A stretch of 64,000 nucleotides of DNA. It comes from Sediminihaliea albiluteola (GTDB taxonomy: Bacteria > Pseudomonadota > Gammaproteobacteria > Pseudomonadales > Halieaceae). The position numbers were made by a program, and so were the translations under genes. Below the pieces are notes generated by a model. It searched no databases. It saw only the letters and a list, made by a program, of their open reading frames with translations, and was not told where the DNA came from. This document shows, piece after piece, positions 8,942-16,872 of this stretch. The DNA lies in assembly GCF_014077625.1 (NCBI RefSeq), contig NZ_JACFXU010000013.1, positions 620,001-684,000 of the forward strand. The letters are read 5' to 3'. Positions within the stretch are counted from its first letter, which is position 1; the number at the start of each line of letters is the position of its first letter.

Positions 8942-9502
8942 CTATTCGTCAATACTGTTGTCGCGGGCCGACAATATTTGGTATTGCGCCGCTGAGAGCT
9001 CCGGCAAGCGTTGCAAAAAGGCCACCATACTCCAGATGCGCTCATCGTCGTGTCCCGGCCCCCAGGCTGGCATGCCAGAGGCTTTAATGCCGTGTTTGAT
9101 AATCCAGAATTGGCGCTTCAATGCACCGTCGTGGTCAGCTCTACTGGCGTGATCATGGCCGTGTTCGGCAGCTGTTTCGCTCAAGTTTGGCGGGGTAGGG
9201 TAGAGGCCCAATGTGAAATCGCTCTCAGACATGCCAGGCTTCAAGTGACAACTCACGCACATGTCGTTGTAATCGGCCCCGCCTGACAGCAGGCGATTTG
9301 AATTATTGAGGTCACTGGGGATACTGAGGTCGCTGGCTGCGCGTGCAACGGAGTGTTCACGCAAGGTTTCCAGTAACCAGTAAGTCAGTGAATTGTGTCG
9401 TGTATCTGCACCTATGGGGTATACGCCGGAGTAAAGAAATAACCCTCCACCCACCAGTATCAACATACCTGTAAACACCAGGCTTTTTATATAGACTTTC
9501 AT
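8942..9502 (-). CDS. Membrane-anchored c-type cytochrome
   Basis: 186-residue monohaem cytochrome c. An N-terminal transmembrane/signal segment (about residues 7-27) anchors it in the periplasm. The haem site is CVSCH (C82, C85, H86), and the likely axial methionine is in GIKASGMPAWGPGH. A His-rich stretch (EHGHDHASRADHDG, about 113-126) between them could bind metal. It is the last gene of the copper operon, 18 bases after the Met/His-rich protein, with a GGGGGAG ribosome-binding site. Cytochromes of this kind accompany copper-resistance genes in many gammaproteobacteria, where they may pass electrons from Cu(I) oxidation; that role is inferred. Confidence 0.85.
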   Translation of the reverse strand: MKVYIKSLVFTGMLILVGGGLFLYSGVYPIGADTRHNSLTYWLLETLREHSVARAASDLSIPSDLNNSNRLLSGGADYNDMCVSCHLKPGMSESDFTLGLYPTPPNLSETAAEHGHDHASRADHDGALKRQFWIIKHGIKASGMPAWGPGHDDERIWSMVAFLQRLPELSAAQYQILSARDNSIDE

Positions 9503-9520
9503 TTCTCCCCCGGCGGGTGA

Positions 9521-9820
9521 TTAATGTTGGTGTTTTGGATCGTGATCATTACGGTCTTTTTGATGATCGTCGTGGGACTCGTCTGCACTGTTTTCATCAT
9601 GATGCATGTTTTTCATGCACTGTTTCATCATGGCCTGCATCACCGGGTCGTCCATGTCCATTTTGTTGTGATCCATTTTACTGTGATCCATATTCTTCAT
9701 GGCGCTGCAGTCAGGTTTTTCTGCATTTTTCATGTGTTCTTTGGGGTCATGGGCCTGGGCTGATACAGTGAAAGCCAGCGTTGAGAGTGCAATTGCAAAA
9801 GTGAGTGTTTTGATTTTCAT
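9521..9820 (-). CDS. Small periplasmic Met/His/Asp-rich putative copper-binding protein
   Basis: 99-residue secreted protein: signal peptide of about 23 residues ending VSAQA, then a highly charged, disordered-looking mature chain with repeated NMDHSKMDHNKMDMDD motifs, clustered M and H residues and a His/Asp-rich tail ending KHQH. These resemble the MDHS(G/K)M repeats in the copper oxidase encoded upstream, so it is probably a periplasmic copper buffer or chaperone. No enzymatic domain is visible. An AAGGAA ribosome-binding site precedes the ATG; the gene lies between copB and the cytochrome gene in the same operon. Confidence 0.8.
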   Translation of the reverse strand: MKIKTLTFAIALSTLAFTVSAQAHDPKEHMKNAEKPDCSAMKNMDHSKMDHNKMDMDDPVMQAMMKQCMKNMHHDENSADESHDDHQKDRNDHDPKHQH

Positions 9821-9873
9821 TTGAGTATTCCTTTTTGAATGGATTGAACAGATCTGTGTTGGATAATCGATTG

Positions 9874-10749
9874 CTAAAACCAGAACCTCAGGCCCACGAC
9901 AAATTGCGTGTCACTGATATCCAGACCGCCAGTGCGGCGATAGTCAGCCGTATCGCCATAGGTGTCTGACCAGTGGACACCCACATAGGGGGCGAACTGG
10001 CGGTTGAATTCATAGCGCAGCCGCAGGCCGATAGTCAGATCCGACAGGCCACTGCCAAGGCCGTTATCGGGGTCATCCTTGCCGTATAGATTCAGTTCCG
10101 CACGCGGCTGTAAGATCAATTTTTGGGTCAGTAACAATTCGTATTCCGCTTCGATAGCCAGAGCGGTACGCCCGCTTTCACCCAGGTATGCGGTGACATC
10201 CAGCTCAAACCAATACGGGGCCAGGCCTTGAACGCCGATCGCGAGCCACTGGCGGTTGCGACCTTCCTCGTATTGATCCAGGCGTATGCCCAGCTGTGTA
10301 TCGAAGTAGGCATCGAGTGCGCGGCTCCAGAGTAAGTCGGTTTGACTCTCTTCCAGGCGCTCATCGCTAATCTCGCCTTCAGTTTTGACCACGACACGAT
10401 TGTAGGTGGTGCCATACCAACCCTGTAAATCAAACACACCACTGTCAGTGCCTTCATGGTATTCAAAGCGATCCGCGATGATTGCCCAGAAGGCGTATTC
10501 GTCGGCCAGTTTCAATTGCCTGAGCCCGGGCTGTGTATAGGGACTTTCGGTGAGACTGTAACCATCGGAATAGGCGTGGGGGTCACGGGCATCATCGGGC
10601 GCACTGCCACCCTGCATTTGCATAGCTTGATGATTGCCCGCGCCATGATCCATTTGCGCCCATAAGTCCGGGGTATGCAATGGCGTGGCGACCACCATTA
10701 TGCCGAGGGCTCTTTTAAAGCTGTTTCTGTTCATAAAACGGTTTCTCAT
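9874..10749 (-). CDS. copB: Outer-membrane copper resistance protein CopB
   Basis: 291-residue CopB/PcoB-family protein predicted to form an outer-membrane beta barrel. The start chosen is the ATG at 10749, which overlaps the copA stop (ATGA), giving MRNRFMNRNSFKRALG and a signal sequence; a start 18 codons further upstream is open but would extend into copA. After the signal come Met/His-containing segments (MDHGAGNHQAMQMQGG), then the CopB barrel with DEYAFWAIIADRFEYHEG, QTDLLWSRALDAYFDTQLG and the aromatic C-terminus VVGLRFWF. PcoB/CopB work with the periplasmic oxidase CopA in copper tolerance. Confidence 0.92.
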   Translation of the reverse strand: MRNRFMNRNSFKRALGIMVVATPLHTPDLWAQMDHGAGNHQAMQMQGGSAPDDARDPHAYSDGYSLTESPYTQPGLRQLKLADEYAFWAIIADRFEYHEGTDSGVFDLQGWYGTTYNRVVVKTEGEISDERLEESQTDLLWSRALDAYFDTQLGIRLDQYEEGRNRQWLAIGVQGLAPYWFELDVTAYLGESGRTALAIEAEYELLLTQKLILQPRAELNLYGKDDPDNGLGSGLSDLTIGLRLRYEFNRQFAPYVGVHWSDTYGDTADYRRTGGLDISDTQFVVGLRFWF

Positions 10750-12554
10750 GAGACCACCACCTCGCGGAACATACCCGCATCCATATGGAACAGAAGGTGG
10801 CAATGCCAGGCCCAGCGACCCAAATCATGTGGTGTGGTTAGAAAGCTGATGCGCTGTGCCGGCTGCACTGTAATCGTGTGACGGCGGACCAGCAGCTCTC
10901 CCTGATCAGTTTCCAGGTCGCTCCACATGCCATGCAGATGCATGGGGTGGGTCATCATTGTGTCGTTTTGCAGGATGATTCTGACGCGCTCCCCGTGGCG
11001 CAAGGACACCGGAGTACTTTTGCCAAACTCCAGACCGTCAAAGGACCAGCTGTAACGCTCCATATTACCCGTCAGGTGGAGCTCAATTTCTCTTGTGGGT
11101 GGGCGGTGGTCATCCAGCACACCATCTACAGATTTCAAATCTGTGAAGGTCAATACTCTGCGACCATTATTGCGTAGCCCGATGCCTGGGTCGTCGAGGT
11201 TGGTACGGGGCATATCCACGCGCATATCCACAGATGGCCCGTATTCAGTGCTGGCGTGGTTGACAGTTTTTGACGGTATGGCCAGTGGGTTGCGCACATC
11301 GTGCTGCTTATCATGCTTGCTGTGATCCATCGGCATAGCGCCGTGCTGGCTGTGGTCCATGCCTGAATGATCCATGCCGCCATCACCCATAGCACCACGG
11401 TCCATTGACCCATGACTCATGTCGCCCATCATATCGCCCATAGTCAACCACTCCACGGGGTCGACAGCTGGCACCGCAGCTGTTGCGCCCGGCTGTACCG
11501 ACAAGGTACCGCGAGCATAACCACTGCGATCCATGCTTTGCGCAAAAATGGTATAGGCGTCCGCCTCTGGTTCGACTACAACATCATAGGTTTCGCCGGG
11601 GCCAAAACGAAACTCATCAACGGAAATGGGCTTTACATCCTGACCGTCAGCCTGCACTACGGATAGCTTTAAACCCGGGATACGCACGTCGTAATAGCTG
11701 TTACTGGCGGCGTTGATAAACCGTAGGCGGATGCGTTCACCTCGCTTGAATATACCGTTCCAGTTGCCAGCTGGCGTAGTGCCATTCATAAGGAAGGTTA
11801 ACGTGGCTGCCGACAGGTCGTTCAAGTCGGTGGGGCTCATGCGCATCTCGTTCCACATCTGGCGTTTTTCCAGCGCCGCTTGGAAGCCCATTTTTGAAAC
11901 ATCGTGTGTGAAATCAAAGAATGTCGGCTGATTAAAGTTGTAGATATCGCTTTGTATCTTCAGTTTGCTAAAGGCGCGCATTGGGTCGTCATCAGTCCAG
12001 TCAGATAGCTGCACAATGTGCTCACGATCAGCCTTAATGCGTTCGCCATTGCGCGGCTCAATGATCAGCGCACCATACATGCCGGACATTTCCTGAAAAC
12101 CAGAATGGCTGTGATACCAGTATGTGCCGCTCTGCTGCAATTTGAATTGATAGGTAAAGGTTTCGCCGGGCGCTATGCCTTTAAAGCTCAGTCCGGGCAC
12201 ACCGTCCATCTGGTAGGGCAAAATGATACCGTGCCAATGAATCGAGGTGTCAACGCTTAACCGGTTGGTTACCCGAATAGTCACTTCGTCGCCTTCTCGT
12301 AAACGCAGTGTTGGCGCTGGAATAGAGCCGTTAATTGTAGTCGCCATCCGTGTTACACCGGTAAAATTGACTGGCGTTTCAGCGACTACTAGGTCAATTT
12401 CACGACCGCTTAGAACCTGAGGCGATCCAAGTCGACTGGAGCCCTGCGGTGACCGGGCAAACCCAAGACCGGGGAGGGCGGTAAGTACACCGCCCGCCGC
12501 CAAGCCCTGCACGAAACGGCGCCGGGAGAGTGCAGTTAAAGGCAGTTTGTTCAT
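10746..12554 (-). CDS. copA: Periplasmic multicopper oxidase CopA (copper resistance)
   Basis: 602-residue multicopper oxidase of the PcoA/CopA family, thought to oxidise Cu(I) to the less toxic Cu(II) in the periplasm. The start is set at the ATG at 12554, giving MNKLPLTALSRRRFVQGLAAGG with a twin-arginine signal; an upstream start would add 34 residues before the Tat motif. Copper sites are visible as HWHGIILPYQMDG, TYWYHSHSGFQEMSGMYG, THPMHLHGMW and the C-terminal WAWHCHLLFHMDAGM (T1 and trinuclear ligands). A Met/His-rich insert (GDMSHGSMDRGAMGDGG, MDHSGMDHSQHG) marks the CopA class. The stop overlaps the copB start (ATGA), implying translational coupling. Confidence 0.95.
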   Translation of the reverse strand: MNKLPLTALSRRRFVQGLAAGGVLTALPGLGFARSPQGSSRLGSPQVLSGREIDLVVAETPVNFTGVTRMATTINGSIPAPTLRLREGDEVTIRVTNRLSVDTSIHWHGIILPYQMDGVPGLSFKGIAPGETFTYQFKLQQSGTYWYHSHSGFQEMSGMYGALIIEPRNGERIKADREHIVQLSDWTDDDPMRAFSKLKIQSDIYNFNQPTFFDFTHDVSKMGFQAALEKRQMWNEMRMSPTDLNDLSAATLTFLMNGTTPAGNWNGIFKRGERIRLRFINAASNSYYDVRIPGLKLSVVQADGQDVKPISVDEFRFGPGETYDVVVEPEADAYTIFAQSMDRSGYARGTLSVQPGATAAVPAVDPVEWLTMGDMMGDMSHGSMDRGAMGDGGMDHSGMDHSQHGAMPMDHSKHDKQHDVRNPLAIPSKTVNHASTEYGPSVDMRVDMPRTNLDDPGIGLRNNGRRVLTFTDLKSVDGVLDDHRPPTREIELHLTGNMERYSWSFDGLEFGKSTPVSLRHGERVRIILQNDTMMTHPMHLHGMWSDLETDQGELLVRRHTITVQPAQRISFLTTPHDLGRWAWHCHLLFHMDAGMFREVVVS

Positions 12555-12629
12555 GGTAAGACGTTTCCTATCTGTGTCGGGTCGATATTGACCATAAAGC
12601 ATTCTGCCTGTCGCCAGGATGACGGGTTG

Positions 12630-12645
12630 ATTACAAAGGTGTAAT
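12630..12645. promoter_or_regulatory. Candidate CopR operator (cop box)
   Basis: Perfect palindrome ATTACA-AAGG-TGTAAT located 76 bases upstream of copA and 84 bases upstream of copR, in the only intergenic space between the divergent operons. Copper boxes of PcoR/CopR-type regulators have this kind of hyphenated inverted repeat. Assignment to the adjacent CopR is inferred from form and position. Confidence 0.65.
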
Positions 12646-12728
12646 TTGTCTGTCATCTTATTGTTGGGTCTGGCTTGCTAGGCTTGCCAACCACTGGGGC
12701 GTAGACATATCAACAGGAGCAAAAACTA

Positions 12729-13406
12729 ATGCGAATACTGGTCGTGGAAGATGAAGTCAAGACAGGTGACTACATCGCTCAGGGCCTGACTGAGGCCGGC
12801 TTTATGGTTGAGCTAGTGCGCAATGGCCTCGATGGCCACCACCTAGCCATGACAGAAACGTTCGACCTGATTATTCTGGATGTGATGCTCCCGGATGTTA
12901 ATGGCTGGCGCATTGTACAGTCGCTTCGAGAAGCAGAGCGACAGACCCCAGTTATGTTTCTGTCTGCGCGAGATGACGTGGATGATCGGGTAAAGGGGTT
13001 GGAGCTGGGGGCCGATGACTATCTGATCAAGCCCTTTGCCTTCTCTGAACTCCTGGCCCGGATGCGCACCCTGTTGCGCAGAAGTGCTGTACAACCCATC
13101 CTCGATCAACTGCGTATTGCTGATCTGGTTCTTGATTTACCCAGACGAAGGGCGCAGCGTGCAGGCAAGAAAATTAATCTCAGCCACAAGGAATTTAGTT
13201 TACTGGAGTTACTGGCTCGCCATAGGGGAGAGGTGCTGCCGCGCTCCCTGATTGCCTCACAGGTATGGGATATGAACTTCGACTCCGACACCAACGTAAT
13301 TGATGTCGCGATCCGTCGTCTGCGAGCAAAAATCGACGATGACTTTGCGCCCAAGTTAATACATACCGTGCGTGGTATGGGGTATACCCTGGATGTTGAA
13401 GATTAG
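12729..13406 (+). CDS. copR: Copper-responsive response regulator (OmpR/CusR/CopR family)
   Basis: 225-residue OmpR-type response regulator. The receiver domain (about 1-115) has the acidic pocket VVEDE, phosphoacceptor D51 in [10 protein letters not shown], the switch residue in MFLSARDD and the conserved lysine in DDYLIKPF. The C-terminal winged helix (about 125-222) contains [22 protein letters not shown] and the recognition helix region [15 protein letters not shown]. It is followed by its kinase after 24 bases and is divergent from the copA oxidase operon, the standard cop/cus/pco arrangement. It should activate copABC-type genes when copper is high. Ribosome-binding site CAGGAG upstream. 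Confidence 0.93.
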   Translation: MRILVVEDEVKTGDYIAQGLTEAGFMVELVRNGLDGHHLAMTETFDLIILDVMLPDVNGWRIVQSLREAERQTPVMFLSARDDVDDRVKGLELGADDYLIKPFAFSELLARMRTLLRRSAVQPILDQLRIADLVLDLPRRRAQRAGKKINLSHKEFSLLELLARHRGEVLPRSLIASQVWDMNFDSDTNVIDVAIRRLRAKIDDDFAPKLIHTVRGMGYTLDVED

Positions 13407-13429
13407 ACCAGTCAGAAGGGTGCACTGGC

Positions 13430-14881
13430 ATGATTGAATCAGTCACATCAGCCTCTAAAACATCGACAGGCCGACGCCCACTCTCACTCACTACTCGGGT
13501 GACTGTGTTTGTCGCTTTGGCTATCGGCCTCAGCCTGTTGTTTATCAGCCACTTGATACTAAACGCGGTTCACCATCACTTTGCCGAGCAAGACGCCGAA
13601 GAGCTGCAGGTGATGACAAAGGCAATTCAGCGAGTGTTGCTTGCTAACTTAGAAGATTCGACGGATCTTGCTGAGGCCCTGTCCAAAGCTATTTCAGGAC
13701 ATCACGGGGTGTATTTTGAGGTACAGAATCAAGCTGGAAAAATACTCTATACCTCATTTGACGGCGGGGTATCCACCCAGGCGGTGGTTAGCGCAGATGC
13801 ATCCACTATCGATCCAGCCAAGCTGCTGAGCTGGCGAATGAATGATACGACCTTGCGTGGAGCTGTCAGCCATATCACGGTTGCCGGCCAGGATTTTCGA
13901 GTGACGACGGCAATTGACATGGATTTCCATTTGCATTTCTTGAGGGGCTTCCGTCATAGCCTCTGGTTAATCATGTGCCTCGCCGGCTTGGTGACACTGT
14001 GCGCGGCCTGGCTCGGAGTGCGGCAGGGGCATGCACCGGTGCGCGAGCTAAGTGAAAATTTACGCACCATTCATGCCGATAGATTATCTGTGCGTCTCGA
14101 CCCGGCGAATGTGCCGCTGGAGTTACAGTATTTAGTGAAATCGTTCAATTTTATGCTGGGTCGCCTGGAAGAGAGCTTTATCCGCCTAACGAATTTTTCT
14201 GCTGATATTGCCCATGAGCTGCGCACACCCCTGACCAATATTATTACCCAGACTCAAGTTGGGTTGAGTAAAGTCCGTAGCAAAGAGGAGTACAGGGAAC
14301 TCCTGTATTCGAATCTGGAGGAGCAGGAGCGCTTGGCAAAAATGGTCAACGATATGCTCTGGCTGGCCAAGACTGACCGCGGGTTGATCAAGCCTAAGTT
14401 TGAGGCCTTGGACTTAGCCACGGAAGTGCAGGCCATACTGGAGTTTTTTGAAGCTTTGGCTGAGGAGGAAAACATCCAGCTGCGATTGCAAGGCCGCGCA
14501 CCGAAGATATTGGGTGACAGGGCCATGCTTCGCAGGGCAGTGTCTAACTTGCTGTCAAATGCATTACGCTATACGAAATCTGGTGAACAGATAACGGTAC
14601 AGCTGGCTACAAAAGATAGTGGTGAGGTTGCGTTGTCGGTACAAAATACCGGCTCGGAAATTCCGGCAGAGCTGCAGGGAAAGTTATTTGATCGCTTTTA
14701 CCGCGCTGATCCAGCGCGAGCTCGACAAAGTGAGGGGGCCGGACTGGGGCTGGCGATTACCAAATCGATTGTCGATGTCCACGGAGGACGGGTACAGGTG
14801 TCCAGTGATAAAGAACTCACTAAGTTTATTCTGATTTTCCCGCCAATGGGATATGACTTGCTGCTAGGAATCAATGATTAG
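13430..14881 (+). CDS. copS: Heavy-metal sensor histidine kinase (CusS/CopS family)
   Basis: 483-residue inner-membrane kinase. A first transmembrane helix (about 22-46) and a second (about 172-195) flank a periplasmic sensor domain of roughly 125 residues. A HAMP linker (VRQGHAPVRELSENLRTI) follows, then the dimerisation box with phosphoacceptor H262 (AHELRTPLTNI), and the ATPase domain with N-box SNLLSNALRYT, G1-like LFDRFYRAD and G2 GAGLGLAITKSIVDVHGG. It senses periplasmic Cu/Ag in this family and phosphorylates the adjacent regulator, 24 bases upstream. Confidence 0.92.
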   Translation: MIESVTSASKTSTGRRPLSLTTRVTVFVALAIGLSLLFISHLILNAVHHHFAEQDAEELQVMTKAIQRVLLANLEDSTDLAEALSKAISGHHGVYFEVQNQAGKILYTSFDGGVSTQAVVSADASTIDPAKLLSWRMNDTTLRGAVSHITVAGQDFRVTTAIDMDFHLHFLRGFRHSLWLIMCLAGLVTLCAAWLGVRQGHAPVRELSENLRTIHADRLSVRLDPANVPLELQYLVKSFNFMLGRLEESFIRLTNFSADIAHELRTPLTNIITQTQVGLSKVRSKEEYRELLYSNLEEQERLAKMVNDMLWLAKTDRGLIKPKFEALDLATEVQAILEFFEALAEEENIQLRLQGRAPKILGDRAMLRRAVSNLLSNALRYTKSGEQITVQLATKDSGEVALSVQNTGSEIPAELQGKLFDRFYRADPARARQSEGAGLGLAITKSIVDVHGGRVQVSSDKELTKFILIFPPMGYDLLLGIND

Positions 14882-15054
14882 CTGCAATATGGGCCTATGC
14901 ATCCTCAACATGAGAAATCATGGCTTTACTTTCCTGACACAGCAGCATTGAGCCCAAGTATAGAATTTCTGCGATCTATTGTTGGATCTAGCCGCACAAC
15001 ACCGACTCATAAGTATGCGATAGCTCTCATGGTTAGAGATTAGAGCCGCTGATA

Positions 15055-15189
15055 TTAAAATCCTGCGCCTAGAAGCGCATGCATATTCACCCAAAATGCT
15101 GCCGCCTTGATCAATGCAAGGGGGATACTTTGATACGCCAAGATTCCCATCAGTGTATTTGGAATGGGCGGTGGGAAGATCGTAAGCCC
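15055..15189 (-). pseudogene. Possible remnant of a small membrane protein gene
   Basis: A stop-free 44-codon stretch on the minus strand reads like a hydrophobic protein end: PPPIPNTLMGILAYQ followed by ALIKAAAFWVNMHALLGAGF and a stop. Upstream in the same frame, more protein-like codons (ALAVWLAGI) are interrupted by two stops (TAA). No family recognised. It could be chance, or a decayed C-terminus. Confidence 0.3.
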
Positions 15190-15289
15190 TTAGTACAGCA
15201 ATTAGATGCCAGCCAGCCAGACAGCCAGCGCATATGAATAATTCCAGTCATTTCAGCGCTTAACTCATTCTCATATGTCTCAAGGTAAG

Positions 15290-15323
15290 TGAGAATAGGG
15301 CTTAATTCTCATTGAAAATGAGA
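15290..15323. promoter_or_regulatory. Overlapping inverted repeats, Fur-box-like
   Basis: Two overlapping palindromes: TGAGAAT-N8-ATTCTCA (15290-15311) and TCTCATT-GAA-AATGAGA (15307-15323). Repeated GAGAAT/ATTCTC hexamers are typical of Fur-type operators, but there is no intact gene directly downstream, so it may be a leftover promoter. Confidence 0.35.
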
Positions 15324-15760
15324 TTTACCACTACAGACAAAGGCTATTGTGGCTATCCCCAGTCTATCCACATGTGCGTATAATATATATTATGTTAAAT
15401 TAGATGTTTGAGCACATAGTTACACACAGGCTTAGTTATGCCCAAGCCCTACCTGGATACTAATCAGATATCTGGCTCGCCTAAGTGCCTAGGCTAGATA
15501 AAAGACAGCTTCAACAGTCAAAGCACTAACACTCGTTCGATCGTGAGCCCCTAGTGCTTACAAAACAGCTTGCTGTAAAGACAACACTGCTAAGGCAGAA
15601 AAACTTTCGGCTTGTTATTTGCCAGAGAAATTATCATTTGCAGCAAAGCATTTACTAGAAAGGAATTGCCGACAGAATTTGCAAAATTAATTATTGTGTT
15701 TTCTATTCACTGCATAAAAAGAACTATCAGCTCGATAATCAAAGGAACCATCATTGGCTG

Positions 15761-15782
15761 CGGCTACGGCTACGGCTACGGC
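15761..15782 (+). repeat. Short hexamer tandem repeat (CGGCTA)
   Basis: About 3.7 copies of CGGCTA in a row, encoding GYGYGYG in a 70-codon plus-strand frame that has no other support as a gene. Confidence 0.6.
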
Positions 15783-16203
15783 ACAAGTAAGATAGCTTTT
15801 GCAGTAGCGAGTCAGTCTCTATAACAATGCGACAGCAGCCATATCAGTGAGCTCCAATCTATTCTCAATAATCGCCCTTAGGCTCAGACCGCAGGGATCC
15901 CTGACTTCCCTGCCCTTATAGCTTTAATAATTTGCTTGAAATCCGGCTACTCAGCCTATTATCTACAGCCGATTTGTAGCCAAGGGATTAGATGTCCACA
16001 ATAAATATGAACAGCCTGTGGATTACTCGTGGTCAAGGTATGTACAAGGAGCTGCAAGCCGCATGCTTAGTGGCTTCAAGTTTCACTGCTCATATTTTGT
16101 ACAGTGTGATTATCGACAGTGAATACTTTGACTTTACAGAGATAAATGCTGTTAAAGCTTGACAGTGACCTGCCCTTTTCCGCCGTAGCAGCAGTACTTT
16201 TGT

Positions 16204-16314
16204 TTATTGCTGCTCAACTGAGCCCAGTTTATCCAGAACCTTGCTGACGATGCTGTTGCAGCGCTGGCCAGCAAACTCGTGCACCTCGACACCGACGGAG
16301 TCGCTGTATTCCAT
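16204..16314 (-). pseudogene. Short unrecognised ORF, possibly a gene remnant
   Basis: 36 codons from an ATG at 16314, with protein-like composition: MEYSDSVGVEVHEFAGQ, then SIVSKVLDKLGSVEQQ. Upstream in the same frame, further protein-like stretches (ATRRRGRFEVMNAVCRVLHE) are broken by three stop codons, so this may be the 3' end of a degraded gene. No homologue recognised. Confidence 0.3.
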
Positions 16315-16530
16315 CAGTCGTTAAAGAGATTTTGGATTCAACTATTGCACAGTTCTCTCGTGCAGAACCCTGCACACTGCATTCATCACCTCGAAGCGGC
16401 CTCTTCGTCTAGTCGCAATATAAATGCCCTACTCGCGTTCTAGGCCGATCATAGTGCGCCCCGCTTGTGCACAGGAGTGCGAGTATCTACTTCAGTTCGC
16501 TTTGATCTTCAATTGTATTTTTGGCTAGTC

Positions 16531-16570
16531 AAAAAAAAACCGGCCTAGACAATATTGCCTAGGCCGGTTT
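16531..16570 (-). terminator. Intrinsic terminator of the CsbD-like gene
   Basis: Perfect 12-bp stem AAACCGGCCTAG/CTAGGCCGGTTT with a 10-base loop. On the minus strand it is followed by a continuous T-run (nine Ts from the last stem bases onward). Located 110 bases past the stop of the CsbD gene. Confidence 0.9.
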
Positions 16571-16680
16571 CTTAAAGTCTTAGCTATTGATGTACTGACA
16601 GATCAGAGCATCAGTTAAGTGATGATGCGAGAAAATAACCTATATTCTCCATATTGCATGTCATCTCAAAGAATTAGGGC

Positions 16681-16872
16681 TCAGGATTTATCCATCTTAT
16701 CCTTGATGTCCTTTTTGAGATCGCCGTATTTTCCTTGTGCTTTACCAATGATTTTTTCAAGCTTACCTTTTCCTTCGAGTTTTTCATTACCCACAAGTTC
16801 GCCAGTAGCTTCTTTTACCTCACCTTTTACTTCTTTAGCTTTACCCTTTACTTGGTCCTTGTTAATACTCAT
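16681..16872 (-). CDS. CsbD-family general stress protein
   Basis: 63-residue, Lys/Glu/Gly-rich hydrophilic protein with the CsbD signature MSINKDQVKGKAKEVKG and a second half KLEGKGKLEKIIGKAQGKYGDLK. Proteins of this family are small, four-helix, stress-induced and of unknown biochemical function. It has its own strong terminator. The ATG is preceded on the minus strand by CAGGAGCAGGAC, a good ribosome-binding site. Adjacent stress-type genes (a SYLF protein and a Crp/Fnr relic) fit a stress-response neighbourhood. Confidence 0.93.
   Translation of the reverse strand: MSINKDQVKGKAKEVKGEVKEATGELVGNEKLEGKGKLEKIIGKAQGKYGDLKKDIKDKMDKS

Larger units (their letters stand above)
14882..16530. other. 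Long gene-poor region with decayed fragments
   Basis: About 1.65 kb without a credible intact gene, AT-rich compared with its flanks and with stops in all frames. It holds a membrane-protein-like coding remnant (15055-15189 minus), a cluster of TCTCATT/AATGAGA inverted repeats (15290-15323), a short CGGCTA tandem repeat (15761-15782) and a 36-codon minus-strand ORF (16204-16314). The picture fits an eroded region between the copper island and the stress-protein genes; no transposase or integrase was recognised. Confidence 0.55.

Noticed and set aside
9524-9763. 79-codon hydrophobic ORF opposite the Met/His-rich protein
   Set aside because: Antisense of ATG/CAT-rich codons gives hydrophobic residues by necessity; signal peptide and metal motifs on the minus strand decide the real gene.
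15371-15382. CTATCCACA, a DnaA-box-like sequence
   Set aside because: One isolated near match to the DnaA consensus with no cluster and no dnaA/dnaN neighbours; not evidence of a replication origin.
15612-15824. 70-codon plus-strand ORF containing GYGYGYG
   Set aside because: No ribosome-binding site, no family resemblance, and the glycine-tyrosine run arises from a CGGCTA hexamer repeat. Kept only as a repeat.
16204-16452. Extended 83-codon reading of the minus-strand fragment with three internal stops
   Set aside because: Three stops in 83 codons is about what chance gives, so only the stop-free 36-codon end is reported, with low confidence.
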